From positions 1 to 64,000 of the forward strand of contig NZ_JAQUVZ010000012.1 in assembly GCF_028693135.1 (NCBI RefSeq): 64,000 nucleotides of DNA, given 5' to 3'. The notes beneath the pieces are model-generated. The model did no database searches, was not told the origin of the DNA, and saw only the letters and a program-made list of their open reading frames with translations. A program made the position numbers and the translations under genes. This document shows, piece after piece, positions 1-9,400 of the stretch (positions are counted from its first letter, which is position 1; each line of letters starts with the position of its first letter). This DNA comes from Methanosarcina sp. GTDB taxonomy: Archaea > Halobacteriota > Methanosarcinia > Methanosarcinales > Methanosarcinaceae.

Positions 1-117
1 GCAGATTTGCAAATAACTTAATTTTTACTTCAGCCATGAGGAAGACTATTTCATCCTATTCCTTAAATATACCTATGCCTTATAAGGAGCAGCCATCACC
101 GGAAGGTTTGGAAAACA

Positions 118-1752
118 ATGCAGCAAAGTCCAGATAACGACACCGCAAATTCACCGAAGCTCTCTGATCAAAAGTACAGGCTTTTAGGGCTTCTGATCGT
201 TTTTTTTGCCCTTGTCCTCAGACTATTTGAACTTGGAGAGAGGGTTTTCCATCATGATGAAAGCGTACACGCCAGTTTTACCCTCAAACTGCTTGAAACC
301 GGGGAGTACAGTTATAATCCAGCTTACCACGGCCCCTTTCTTTTCCATTCTACTGCAGCAGTCTTCCATTTTCTGGGAATAAACGATACCACAGCCCGCC
401 TGGTCCCGGTCTTTTTCGGAGTGGCAACTATTCTGCTGCTCTTTTTGCTGAAAAAAGAACTGGGGAAGAGTGGAGTTCTCTGGTCAATGTTTCTGCTTGC
501 ATTTTCTCCAAGTATGGTCTACTTCTCAAGGTTCTTCAGAAACGATATGATAATTGTGTTCTGCACTCTGGCTGCTGTTGCAGGTGCATTCCGCTATCTC
601 GACAATATTCACAGTTCAAAGCGGTACCCTTACCTTATCCTGACAGCGGCATCTCTTGCCATTGCCGTAACTGCAAAGGAAAATGCATATCTTGTCATAC
701 TTATATTCGGGGCTTATGCCGGGATGGGCTTATTATACTGGATTTATTCAAGCTGGAAGAGAGAAAACCTGAGTTTGCAAAAGACCCTTCTTCTAAAAAG
801 TTCGGCTCTTTTATCTTTCCTTCCCGAATTTCTTCTTTCAGGGGCACTCTTCATTTTCATTGTAATGTTTTTTTATACAAGCCTTTTCAGAAACGATATT
901 TCTCTTTTCTCAATCGTAGAAAGGGCTTTTACCCATTGGATGGCAATGCACAGGATAGAGAGGATAGGAGGCCCTTTTTACTACTATATCCCCATCCTTT
1001 TTAGATATGAAATTCCGGTTATACTTTTTGGGACTGCAGGATTTTTCCATTTTCTGAATAAGAAAGGAAAAAATGCTTCATTTTTCCTTTTTCTCTGCTA
1101 CTGGGCATTTACCAGCCTGCTGCTCTACTCCTATCTTCAGGAAAAAGTTCCCTGGCTCGTTGTGCATATCGTCCTGCCCTTCGGAATTCTAGCCGGCGCT
1201 TGCCTGGGAGACTTCTTTTCCCGAAATATTGAATCTATAAAGCCGGATCAAGGGCTCCTGGAAGGAAATATAAGCCCCCTGACAGACAAGAAGCCATTTT
1301 CCCGGACAGAACACGCCGGAAAAGCCCGCACTTTAACAGCAGTAATTCTGGCGCTCGCCCTTCTATTTTCCCTGGGTCAGTGTATCTCGGTAAATTACTA
1401 CAGGAGCATGGAACCGGCAGAACTGATGACATATACACAGGCCTCTCCGGATATTCGGGAGCTCATGGTGATGATAGAGGGTTTCAACCGAAGGCCTGAA
1501 ACTCTAAGGCTTTACGTGATTGACCCGAATAAGTTGTACTGGCCCCTGCCCTGGTATCTGCGGGACTACGAAAAAACAGGTTACTCTTCAAAACCTCCCG
1601 CGAGCAGTAAATACGATGCTATTATTGTGCCCATATCCTATGATATGTACAAAGAAATCTCTGCAGAAGAGTACTCCTCTTACAACTTTACCCTGCGTCC
1701 GGGAAGAGATTTCACCCTCTATTATAAGAAGACACTTGAAAAGAACGGATAA
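118..1752 (+). CDS. Agl23-like GT-C membrane glycosyltransferase (TIGR03663/GT39-type)
   Basis: A 544-residue polytopic membrane protein of the archaeal family annotated as flippase activity-associated protein Agl23, related to dolichyl-phosphate-mannose protein mannosyltransferases (GT39, GT-C fold). After a polar 20-residue N-terminus, a first membrane helix leads into an extracytoplasmic loop with HHDESVHASF near residues 45-54; an acidic pair in this loop is the usual catalytic signature of GT-C enzymes. About ten further hydrophobic segments follow, then a soluble C-terminal part (about residues 440-544). Such proteins are thought to act in surface glycan or N-glycan assembly at the cell membrane; the donor and acceptor are unknown. 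ATG start, with no strong Shine-Dalgarno. A DUF2298 protein at 11.4 kb and an AglD-like enzyme at 13.8 kb belong to the same functional theme. Confidence 0.85.
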   Translation: MQQSPDNDTANSPKLSDQKYRLLGLLIVFFALVLRLFELGERVFHHDESVHASFTLKLLETGEYSYNPAYHGPFLFHSTAAVFHFLGINDTTARLVPVFFGVATILLLFLLKKELGKSGVLWSMFLLAFSPSMVYFSRFFRNDMIIVFCTLAAVAGAFRYLDNIHSSKRYPYLILTAASLAIAVTAKENAYLVILIFGAYAGMGLLYWIYSSWKRENLSLQKTLLLKSSALLSFLPEFLLSGALFIFIVMFFYTSLFRNDISLFSIVERAFTHWMAMHRIERIGGPFYYYIPILFRYEIPVILFGTAGFFHFLNKKGKNASFFLFLCYWAFTSLLLYSYLQEKVPWLVVHIVLPFGILAGACLGDFFSRNIESIKPDQGLLEGNISPLTDKKPFSRTEHAGKARTLTAVILALALLFSLGQCISVNYYRSMEPAELMTYTQASPDIRELMVMIEGFNRRPETLRLYVIDPNKLYWPLPWYLRDYEKTGYSSKPPASSKYDAIIVPISYDMYKEISAEEYSSYNFTLRPGRDFTLYYKKTLEKNG

Positions 1753-1835
1753 ATCTCGTATAAAAAGAAATTATTCATTTTGAATTGCAGAGGGAAAAGA
1801 GAGGAACACATAAACGGAACTATAGGGGCACACAG

Positions 1836-1946
1836 AAGCGGAAACACAGAAAAACAGAAGCGGCATACAGAAACATAGAAGCGGAATACAGAAACATAGA
1901 AGCTGAAACATAGAAGCTGAAACATAGAAGCTGAAACATAGGAAAA
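1836..1946. repeat. 15-bp minisatellite between agl23-like gene and CBS gene
   Basis: Degenerate tandem repeat with unit GAAACATAGAAGCTG. The last copies (about 1891-1945) are nearly perfect and the earlier ones drift. It fills most of the gap between the two genes and contains no convincing gene. Confidence 0.85.
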
Positions 1947-2002
1947 CAGATCCGAAAGTACCTGAAAACGCAAATTATCTGTAAAAAGAGAAGAGTTCTT
2001 AA

Positions 2003-2662
2003 ATGGGGTTTTTTATGGGCAAAATATTCTCTCTGGCAAATAATCTTGCAGGAGGACCCCCCTCTCAAAAAAACAGCAACGAAGGGGGGGAAGAAGAGGA
2101 AACAGGAACAGAGAAACAGCTGGAAAAGGTTTCTGAAAAGGGAGAGGAATTACCTGATTCTCCTGAAAGGTATCTGGAAGCCACCCCTACACCCAACCAT
2201 AATGAAGAATTTTTTGAGAGCTGTCTCTGGATAACAATTAGAGACCTTATGACCAAAGAGGTGGTTACAATCCAGGAAGACACTCCTCTGGAAGAAGTCT
2301 TTTCGCTTTTTGGGAAGCTTCCCTACCATACTTTCCCGGTAGTGAATAAGAATAATGAGCTTGTGGGCATTATTGATATTGACATCATTCTTGAAATCCT
2401 GCTTTTGTGCCTGGTTCCCAGAGCAAAACATACTCCTCTTACAGCTATAAGGTCTCTTGGAGGAAAAGCGGAAGATGTAATGATAACGCATCCGGTGACA
2501 ATTCCTCTTGATGCTACACTCAAAGACGCGTCAGACCTGATGATGAAGTACAGGTTTGACCGCGTCTGCGTCAGTGAAAACGGAAAACTGGCAGGAATCA
2601 TCTCCAAGAAAGATCTTGTAAAAGAGATTTGCAGAAGAAGAAAGAAGGAAAGAATAGAGTAG
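2003..2662 (+). CDS. CBS domain protein
   Basis: 219 residues. Residues 1-75 are acidic, Glu/Lys/Pro-rich and look disordered. Two CBS modules follow: the first starts near residue 83 (IRDLMTKEVVTIQ) and contains HTFPVVNKNNELVGIIDI; the second starts near residue 155 (AEDVMITHPVTIPLDATLKD) and ends with RVCVSENGKLAGIISKKDLV. A CBS pair forms a Bateman module that usually binds adenine nucleotides and regulates an enzyme or transporter. Here the protein stands alone, so its partner is unknown. It lies between a glycosyltransferase and a cation antiporter. ATG at 2003 is used; ATG at 2015 is possible. Confidence 0.85.
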   Translation: MGFFMGKIFSLANNLAGGPPSQKNSNEGGEEEETGTEKQLEKVSEKGEELPDSPERYLEATPTPNHNEEFFESCLWITIRDLMTKEVVTIQEDTPLEEVFSLFGKLPYHTFPVVNKNNELVGIIDIDIILEILLLCLVPRAKHTPLTAIRSLGGKAEDVMITHPVTIPLDATLKDASDLMMKYRFDRVCVSENGKLAGIISKKDLVKEICRRRKKERIE

Positions 2663-2802
2663 ACAAAAGGAAAGGGTCAATAACCCACTACTAAAAATCG
2701 CGGGCATGTAACTTATAACGGAAGTTGATGCATTCCTCCCATGTCTGAAGACACGGGTATCCTGCTTCTTTTTTCATGAAAACGATAAATGAATGCGAGA
2801 TA

Positions 2803-2948
2803 GATGAATCCGATAATAAAGTAGAGAATGAATCCGATAATAAAGTAGGAGAATGAATCCAATAATAAAGTAGGAGAATGAATCCAATAATAAAGTAGAG
2901 AATGAATCCAATAATAAAGTAGAGAATGAATCCAATAATAAAGTAGAG
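2803..2948. repeat. 24-26 bp tandem repeat, six copies
   Basis: Six near-identical copies of AATCCAATAATAAAGTAGAG plus AATG. The first two copies carry CCGAT and the later ones CCAAT, and the unit length varies by one or two bases (GTAGAG or GTAGGAG). The array fills most of the 376-bp gap between the CBS gene and the antiporter gene. No stop occurs on the minus strand within the array, but this follows from the repeat composition and I do not take it as coding. Confidence 0.9.
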
Positions 2949-3038
2949 GGGACAAAACAGAAGGGGCTAAAAGCTCTGGCCAATTCCTGAGAAAAAGGAA
3001 TTAGGGTTAAAAAAGCAAAGATTGGGGGACTAACAGCA

Positions 3039-4220
3039 GTGAGTGCTCTGTTTCAGATACTGTTCCTGATTTTCAGTGTGAAAATTCTGGGTGAGGCGGC
3101 AGAAAGAGTCGGTGTCCCCTCAGTCATGGGAGAAATCCTGGCAGGTATCTTACTTGGAGCGCTTTTTCTTAACGTAGAAACCGGAGTAATTACTTTCTTT
3201 GCCCAGCTTGGAGCTATTTTCCTGCTTTTTACTGCAGGATATAAAGAAGTGAGCTTAAGGGACCTGAAACCCGCAGCATTAGCTGCCCTTGTCCCTACAC
3301 TTTTTCAGGTAGCCTTTGCCTTTGCTTTCGGTTTCGGGCTTGGAAAGATCTTTGATTTCAGTTTTCTTCAAAGCCTCTTTATGGCAGTTGCTTTTAGCCC
3401 TACAAGTATAGGAGTGGTGATCAGGGCCCTTATAGACCTGAACTACCTTTCCAGCAGACCCGGGAAAATAATACTCTCCTCGGCAATCCTGGATGATATT
3501 ATAGGGATATTTCTGCTCTCTGTGGTGGTTACCTTTGCCCGTTTTAACCGCGCGCCTTCATTTCTGGGTGTTCTTACGATTGCAGGAAAAATTCTGCTTT
3601 TTCTGCTGATTATGTATATCCTGGGAAAGTACTTTTTTCCCAGGCTTTTTGTCTACGCTCAGAAAATGCATGCAAAAGAAGCAGTATTTTCCTTTGTGGT
3701 TATGGTAGCCCTTTTTTCTGCCTATCTTGCAGAGTTTTTTGAGCTTCATGCAACAATTGGAGCGTTCATAGGAGGGACATTAATTTCGGAAATTCCCCTT
3801 GCCAAAATCCAGGATGTGCAGAGCAAAGTAGAAGGACTGGCTTACGGGATATTGATCCCTCTTTTTTTCGCATTCATAGGCTTTTCAATTGACCTGCCCA
3901 CCCTGGGAAATACAGGCATTTTTGCCCTTCTGGTTGTCCTCTTTGCCCTCTCAGGAAAGCTAATAGGGGGTTTTATAGGGTCAAAAGCCATAGGCTTTGA
4001 TTTTTATGAAAGCCTTATCTTCGGGATAGGAGTCATGCCCAGGGCAGGGGTAGAACTTGTGGTACTGGCCATAGGCAGGGAGCTGGGGATTATCAACCAG
4101 GAAATCTTTTCGGGGATAGTGCTTATGGTGGTTGTATCCATTCTGGTTTCTCCTCCACTTTTGAAGTTTGCGATTCAAACTGAAAGAAAAAAGAAAACCG
4201 ATAATGGAATAAGAACATGA
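3039..4220 (+). CDS. CPA2-family cation/proton antiporter
   Basis: 393 residues, almost entirely hydrophobic, about 11-12 membrane helices, matching KefB/NapA-type monovalent cation:proton antiporters without the C-terminal RCK domain. The helix SSAILDDIIGIF carries an Asp pair at 152-153, the ion-binding signature of electrogenic Na+/H+ antiporters. AFSPTSIGVV (118-127) corresponds to the unwound TM4 segment, and GVMPRAGVELVVLA is the conserved late helix. It should exchange Na+ or K+ for H+ across the membrane; which ion cannot be read from sequence. The GTG start at 3039 is preceded by GGGGGAC at 3024-3030. It converges with the P-type ATPase gene. Confidence 0.9.
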   Translation: MSALFQILFLIFSVKILGEAAERVGVPSVMGEILAGILLGALFLNVETGVITFFAQLGAIFLLFTAGYKEVSLRDLKPAALAALVPTLFQVAFAFAFGFGLGKIFDFSFLQSLFMAVAFSPTSIGVVIRALIDLNYLSSRPGKIILSSAILDDIIGIFLLSVVVTFARFNRAPSFLGVLTIAGKILLFLLIMYILGKYFFPRLFVYAQKMHAKEAVFSFVVMVALFSAYLAEFFELHATIGAFIGGTLISEIPLAKIQDVQSKVEGLAYGILIPLFFAFIGFSIDLPTLGNTGIFALLVVLFALSGKLIGGFIGSKAIGFDFYESLIFGIGVMPRAGVELVVLAIGRELGIINQEIFSGIVLMVVVSILVSPPLLKFAIQTERKKKTDNGIRT

Positions 4221-4328
4221 TTGTTTAAAACCGGATGACGAAACGGGGTATGTATGCTAATATCTGGAAAAGGAATGGGAGATGACCTTTTAAGGCAGAG
4301 AGCCGAAAAAACTCAATTCCCCTTTTGA

Positions 4329-7040
4329 TCAGTGAGCTCTCCTTGCGTTCAGGTACTTTACAATCTCCATCGAGATGAGTGTGGTGGAAGCTAAAGCCGT
4401 TATGCTTCCCAGCTCAGAAAGGGAAAGGGGAACCGTCCTGAAAGCAAATTGAAGGAACGGGACGTAAACCACTATCAACTGCAGAACCACTGTGGTCAGG
4501 ACAGCGTAGACAAGAGGCTTGTTTGTAAAAAGTCCCAGAGTAAAAACCGAATACCTGTCAGAACGCCAGTTGAAGGCATTGAACATCTCTGAAAAGACCA
4601 CAAGTGTGAAGATCATAGTCTGCAGTTTCGAAATGGGAACGCCGCTGTTCAGAGCCCAGACTAAAATTATCAATGCCTGGGAAGCTATAAGCCCTCCCAA
4701 TCCCAGTCCTGCAGTGATTTCACGGCGGGTTATCAGCCCTTCCTCAACGTTTCTGGGCTTCTGTTTCATAAGCCCTCTGTCAGGAGGTTCAACAGAAAGG
4801 GCCATAGGCGGGAGCCCATCTGTAATCAGATTGATCCACAGGATCTGTACGGCAAGCAAAGGCAGGATCTGCCAGCCCAGAATTGCTATAAGGACAATCA
4901 GGACTTCTCCTATATGGGCTGTGAGCCCGTATGTGATGAAATTTTTTATATTTTTAAATATATTTCGTCCTTCTTCAACTGCCGAGACAATGGACGCAAA
5001 GTTATCATCGGCCAGGATCATACTTGAGGCTTCTTTGCTTACATCCGTGCCTGTAATGCCCATTGCTATGCCCATATCCGCAGCTTTCAGAGCAGGAGCA
5101 TCATTTACCCCATCTCCGGTCATCGCCACAACATGGCCTTTCTTTTTTAGAGCTTCTATCACCCTCAGTTTATGGATAGGGTAGACTCTGGAGTAAACCG
5201 AGACCTTTTCAACTTTGTCTTCAAATTCACTCTCATCAAGACTGTCAAGTTCTGAACCAGTAAGAGTGAGATCGTTTTCTTTCAAAATTCCAAGTTCTCG
5301 CGCAATCGCAGCTGCTGTAACTTTATGGTCTCCTGTTATCATTACAGTCTTGATGCCGGCATCCTCACAGGTCTTGATTGCAACTTTTACTTCTTCTCTG
5401 GGAGGGTCTCTCATGCCAATTAACCCTGAAAAGACCATGTCTTCTTCGATCTTCTCTGCAGGGATTTCTCCGAATGAAACTTTTTCGGGAGAGAAGCCTT
5501 CTTCAAGTGGACGGAATGAAATAGCCATAACCCGAAGCGCCTGATTCGCAAGCTCCTTAACCTGCTCGGAGATCTCCCGCGCCTGCTCGGAGGTTAAAGC
5601 TTTCATTTCGCCGTTTTGGAAAATCTTTGTACATGAGGCAAGGATGACCTCGGGAGCCCCTTTTGAAAAAGTTACAAGCTCGGAATTAAGAACGTTTCCC
5701 GGATTGTCTTCCAGTTTATTGAAGGTAGTCATTCTCTTACTTTCGGAAGAGAAAGGTATTTCTCCAAGCCGCGGATATTTCCGGTCAAGTTTGGATTTTT
5801 CAAATCCAGCCTTTGCCGCAGCAACCACCAGAGCTGCTTCTGTTGGGTCTCCTGTAATTTTCCATCCGTCTTCTTCATAAAGGTTTGAATCGTTGCAGAG
5901 AGCAGCCCCAAGCAAAAGAATCCTAAGGTGTGTATCGTCTTCCGGTACTTCTGAATCTCCTTTTATAAATTTTCCCTCAGGATCATACCCGTTTCCTGTG
6001 ACCTTGAGGATCTGCCCGTTAACATATATCTTTTCAACTGTCATTTTGTTCTGCGTCAACGTGCCTGTTTTGTCAGTACAGATAACATCTGTAGCCCCGA
6101 GTGTTTCTACGGAAGGCAGTTTTCTTACAAGGGCATGCCTTTTGACCATGCGCCTTACTCCAAGCCCGAGCCCTACTGTCACAACCGCAGGAAGGGCTTC
6201 AGGGATAGCGGCAACTGCAAGCGCAACCCCCCAGAGAAACATCTCAAGAGGGGGAAAGCCGGATAAGACGCCGAGCACTGCAACAAAAGCTACAATTACA
6301 AGGGTTGCCCCGCCAATCCATCTTCCGAATTTATCAAGGCTTTCCTGTAAAGGGGTTCTGGACCTTTCTATTGTTCCTAGAAGCCCGGCAAGTTCTCCAA
6401 AAGAGGTTTTCATGCCTGTTGCCGTGATAACAGCCTTTCCTCTTCCGTAGACAACTGCAGTCCCTGCGTAGGCCATGTTCTTCCTGTCAGCTCCCGAAGT
6501 GGCTGCAGGCAGAGAACCGGTAATTTTCTGGACAGGCACGGATTCCCCGGTGAGCGAGGATTCGTCCACTTTAAGGTTGAACTCTTTAATTATCCTGGCA
6601 TCTGCAGGAATACGGTCCCCTGTTTGAAGCAGAATAATGTCCCCTGGAATCAGTTCTGTTGAGGGGATCTTTTTTTCAGTCCCGTTCCTTATTACAACTG
6701 CTTCCGGAGACGTCAGGGATTTGAGAAGCTCAATTGCTTTTTCGGCTCTGTACTCCTGCACAAAACCAAGAACTCCGGCAAGAAATACAGTAAATAAAAT
6801 CACTATTGCGTCAATGGCTTCCCCAAGTAAAGCCGAAATAATGGAAGCAACTATCAGGATAAAAATTAAAATGCTTTTAAATTGTGATAGAAAGAGTCGA
6901 AAGATAGAGATTTTTTCTTTTTCTTTAAGCTCGTTTTTCCCATACTCTCCCAGTCTTTTTTCAGATTCATCGGAGCTCAGCCCTTCCTCTGATGTCCCCA
7001 GTTCCTCAAAAACCGAGCTAATTTCCTGATCGTAGTACAC
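4329..7040 (-). CDS. P2-type calcium-transporting ATPase
   Basis: About 903 residues from a GTG at 7040. Visible in order: N-terminal cation ATPase domain (EELGTSEEGLSSDESEKRLG), actuator-domain TGES, TM4 ion site IPEALPAVVT, phosphorylation site CDKTGTLTQNKMT, nucleotide-binding KGAPE, hinge MTGDGVNDAPALKAADMGIA, and a C-terminal group of helices (LWINLITDGLPPMALS). These define a P2A/PMR1-like pump driving Ca2+ (possibly Mn2+) out of the cytoplasm. An in-frame ATG lies at 7136, but the extra 32 codons cover an AT-rich promoter with a TATA box at 7096-7105, so the GTG behind GAGGCGAGGG is preferred. It is divergent from the FAD oxidoreductase gene. Confidence 0.92.
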   Translation of the reverse strand: MYYDQEISSVFEELGTSEEGLSSDESEKRLGEYGKNELKEKEKISIFRLFLSQFKSILIFILIVASIISALLGEAIDAIVILFTVFLAGVLGFVQEYRAEKAIELLKSLTSPEAVVIRNGTEKKIPSTELIPGDIILLQTGDRIPADARIIKEFNLKVDESSLTGESVPVQKITGSLPAATSGADRKNMAYAGTAVVYGRGKAVITATGMKTSFGELAGLLGTIERSRTPLQESLDKFGRWIGGATLVIVAFVAVLGVLSGFPPLEMFLWGVALAVAAIPEALPAVVTVGLGLGVRRMVKRHALVRKLPSVETLGATDVICTDKTGTLTQNKMTVEKIYVNGQILKVTGNGYDPEGKFIKGDSEVPEDDTHLRILLLGAALCNDSNLYEEDGWKITGDPTEAALVVAAAKAGFEKSKLDRKYPRLGEIPFSSESKRMTTFNKLEDNPGNVLNSELVTFSKGAPEVILASCTKIFQNGEMKALTSEQAREISEQVKELANQALRVMAISFRPLEEGFSPEKVSFGEIPAEKIEEDMVFSGLIGMRDPPREEVKVAIKTCEDAGIKTVMITGDHKVTAAAIARELGILKENDLTLTGSELDSLDESEFEDKVEKVSVYSRVYPIHKLRVIEALKKKGHVVAMTGDGVNDAPALKAADMGIAMGITGTDVSKEASSMILADDNFASIVSAVEEGRNIFKNIKNFITYGLTAHIGEVLIVLIAILGWQILPLLAVQILWINLITDGLPPMALSVEPPDRGLMKQKPRNVEEGLITRREITAGLGLGGLIASQALIILVWALNSGVPISKLQTMIFTLVVFSEMFNAFNWRSDRYSVFTLGLFTNKPLVYAVLTTVVLQLIVVYVPFLQFAFRTVPLSLSELGSITALASTTLISMEIVKYLNARRAH

Positions 7041-7095
7041 CCTGACCCTCGCCTCTTTGTAATCAGATCGCTCTGAACTCAATATGTCCTGTGTT

Positions 7096-7105
7096 ATAAT
7101 ATAAA
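7096..7105 (-). promoter_or_regulatory. TATA box of the P-type ATPase gene
   Basis: Read on the minus strand, TTTATATTAT. A start site about 25 bases downstream would fall near 7074, downstream of the ATG at 7136 and about 35 bases before the GTG at 7040. It therefore decides the start codon. Confidence 0.5.
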
Positions 7106-7218
7106 TTAGTTTAATGTATATATAGCGGTTATACATTATAGCGGTTAGACATATCGATATTTAAAGGGGTTTTATGTAATTTGGAGTCCTGCAAAACCTT
7201 TTCTGGAAAAAAGATGTG

Positions 7219-7258
7219 GAATCTATCACGTTTCTCTAGAATCTATCACGTTTCTCTA
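7219..7258. repeat. Perfect 20-bp tandem duplication in a divergent promoter region
   Basis: GAATCTATCACGTTTCTCTA occurs twice back to back with no mismatch, between the divergently transcribed P-type ATPase and FAD oxidoreductase genes. It may be a paired regulator site or simple slippage. Confidence 0.85.
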
Positions 7259-7336
7259 TATCGGAATTTCAGGGTTGTAAAGCCCAATTCTCAACAATCA
7301 GCTTATAAATTCAATGAATAGAGGGAAAAAGTATCC

Positions 7337-8638
7337 ATGAAGATAGTAATAATCGGAAGCGGACTTGCCGGTCTGTCAGCAGGTTACAGGCTCTGTAAAG
7401 CTAACAAAGTAATAGTTTTTGAAAAAGATCCTGATATCGGAGGAATGGCAGCAAGCTACTGTCTGGAACACTCCGGAAAAAAATACTTTATTGAAAGGTA
7501 CTATCACCATATATTCAGGAGTGATTCGGAACTTCTTGCCCTTATAAGGGAACTTGGGCTTGAAAAGCAGATGCTGTGGCTTGAAGCAAAAAACGCCTAT
7601 TTTGTGGATGGCAAAAATTATCCCATGAACACTCCAGTCGAGATCTTACACTTTAGCCCTCTTTCTATTTTTGACCTGGTAAAACTTGGCTTGCTGGTCT
7701 TCAGGATAAGACTGATAAAAGACACGGTGGCCTATGATCAAATAAAGGCAAAGGACTGGATTCTCGATACTGCCGGAAAGTCGGTGTATGAAAACTTTTT
7801 TGCTCCCCTTATGAAAAGTAAATTCGGAGACAATGCCGAAAATGTTTCTGCTGCCTGGTTGATCGGGCGAGTGAAAATAAGGTCGGATAGGGGAAAAGAA
7901 GGAGAGAAGCTGGGGTACATGAGAGGGGGTTTTAATTCCCTTATAGAAGCCCTGGCAGGGGAAATAACTGCAAATGGGGGAGAGATTCACACAAGTAAGG
8001 AAGTAACGGAAATTGTGATCAAAGACAATGCCGTACAGGGAGTGGTAGTTGGCGGGGATTTTATAGCCTGCGATGCAGTTATTTCAACTGTAGAACCAAA
8101 AATACTGGATGCAATCACCGGAGGCAAGCTTGGGACCCTTCATAACTCTTTAAAAAATATCCGTTATCAAGGGACTGCTTGTGCTTTGATAGGGCTTGAC
8201 AGACAGCTTATGGAAGATGGGAATTACTGGTTGAACATAAAAGCCGATGTGCCTTTTGGAGCCGTAATCGAGCACACTAATTATTTGCCTTTTGAAGACT
8301 ATGGGGAACATCTGGTCTATGTGACGTCCTATTTCCAGGACGAAAAGAGTGCTCTCTGGACTCAAAAAGAAGAACGTATCATTGATTCTTATCTTAGAGG
8401 GCTCGAAAAAATGTTTCCCGGATTCTCAAGAGAGGAGGTCCACTGGACGAAACTCTACCGTAGAATAGATACCGCTCCTGTATATGAACAGGGGTATCTT
8501 AAAAATGTGCTTCCTTTTGCGGCAGGCCCATCCGGACTCTACCTTGCAGGTATGTTCTCTTCAACCAACTATCCGGAAAGGAGTCTGAACGGCTCGGTAA
8601 AAGCCGGGTTTGAATCCGCTGAACTGCTGATAAAATAA
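7337..8638 (+). CDS. NAD(P)/FAD-dependent oxidoreductase (amine oxidase/protoporphyrinogen oxidase-like)
   Basis: 433 residues. The N-terminus is a Rossmann dinucleotide-binding fold: MKIVIIGSGLAGLSAGYRL, then the ribose-binding acid and second glycine motif in VFEKDPDIGGMAAS (about residues 29-42). The C-terminus has the second FAD contact, GLYLAGMFSSTNYPERSLNG, close to residues 400-420. The middle contains the conserved GYMRGGFNSLIEALA segment of flavin amine oxidase/phytoene desaturase-like enzymes. Methanosarcina lack normal haem biosynthesis through protoporphyrinogen oxidase, so the substrate is unknown; lipid, carotenoid-like or sugar-nucleotide substrates all remain possible. ATG start. 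Monocistronic, divergent from the Ca2+ ATPase gene. Confidence 0.85.
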   Translation: MKIVIIGSGLAGLSAGYRLCKANKVIVFEKDPDIGGMAASYCLEHSGKKYFIERYYHHIFRSDSELLALIRELGLEKQMLWLEAKNAYFVDGKNYPMNTPVEILHFSPLSIFDLVKLGLLVFRIRLIKDTVAYDQIKAKDWILDTAGKSVYENFFAPLMKSKFGDNAENVSAAWLIGRVKIRSDRGKEGEKLGYMRGGFNSLIEALAGEITANGGEIHTSKEVTEIVIKDNAVQGVVVGGDFIACDAVISTVEPKILDAITGGKLGTLHNSLKNIRYQGTACALIGLDRQLMEDGNYWLNIKADVPFGAVIEHTNYLPFEDYGEHLVYVTSYFQDEKSALWTQKEERIIDSYLRGLEKMFPGFSREEVHWTKLYRRIDTAPVYEQGYLKNVLPFAAGPSGLYLAGMFSSTNYPERSLNGSVKAGFESAELLIK

Positions 8639-9031
8639 ATATAAAATTATGTATATTAATGAAACTGTTTCTCTCAAAACAATCCCTTCGGACGAACTAT
8701 TATATAGTCTGAGGGATAATATTCTACTGTCTGTGCCTGCAGAACTTCTTTCTGCACGGCAACCTGTCTTACCGGATTTGTCACTCGTGGGGATTTAGGA
8801 GTGGCAGATAAAGGAGAGGCGGAGAAAACTTAAAAAACGTTTTGAATTTCTGCCGTAAACTGTCTTTTTGGAGGCACACAGGTCATACCTGTAAGGGAAT
8901 GGCAGAGGGGGACACACATGTTTTCCTTAAGGCTGAGCTCTCTAAAAAGAACCCGGACGCTGAACAAAAGCTGCCTGAGCTTCCGGAAATTGGTAAGGGT
9001 GGCATAAAAATAATAAAAGGAGTGGTAAAAT
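8639..9031. other. Intergenic region, no supported gene
   Basis: 393 bases between the oxidoreductase and the DUF3303 gene. It holds a short open frame (8842-9051) that overlaps the next gene, has no recognisable domain and is not accepted. AAGGAGTGGT at 9017-9026 is the ribosome site of the DUF3303 gene. Nothing else was seen. Confidence 0.6.
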
Positions 9032-9301
9032 ATGTTATTCATGGACGTTAGTACCTGGGACCCCTCGGATCGTGATAGGATCCTTGAACACTTCGCGAAA
9101 ATGGAAATTCCTGAAGGAATTGATGTAATCAACCAGTGGGTTGACCTTTCCGGAAACCGCTATTACATTCTCTACGAAGCAGAAAGTTCTGAGGCTTACG
9201 GAGCCTTCAACCTGCCATGGTCCGACATCTGCATGATTGACAGCGTTCCTGTAATGGAAACCTCCGAATTCATGCAGCTTCTGCCCAAGTACAAAAAATA
9301 A
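9032..9301 (+). CDS. DUF3303 domain protein
   Basis: 89 residues matching the small DUF3303 family (ferredoxin-like alpha/beta fold): it opens MLFMDVSTWDPSDRDRIL, carries the central QWVDLSGNRYYILYEA strand-turn, and ends with a DSVPVMETSEF strand. The biochemical role of the family is not established; it resembles small dimeric alpha/beta-barrel proteins. The ATG at 9032 is fixed by an AAAGGAGTGGT ribosome site five bases upstream. It is followed by a minisatellite and the convergent aldehyde dehydrogenase gene. Confidence 0.8.
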   Translation: MLFMDVSTWDPSDRDRILEHFAKMEIPEGIDVINQWVDLSGNRYYILYEAESSEAYGAFNLPWSDICMIDSVPVMETSEFMQLLPKYKK

Positions 9302-9400
9302 ACGGCAAAAATTATACTTCAGTTTTCTTAAAGAAATTCGGTGAGTCGGTTAATGAAGGCTCACTGAAGATCTTTATTTCCTATTTTCAAATAAGGACTT

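Noticed and set aside
2713-2983. Minus-strand Trp/Tyr/Leu repeat proteins over the 24-26 bp array
   Set aside because: Open frames arise only because the repeat unit lacks stops; no start signal or protein-like sequence outside the array.
4519-7029. Plus-strand frames opposite the P-type ATPase gene
   Set aside because: Antisense shadows of a strongly coding gene; no motifs of their own.
8842-9051. 69-codon frame before the DUF3303 gene
   Set aside because: It overlaps the next gene, has no recognisable motif, and the good ribosome site belongs to the DUF3303 start at 9032.
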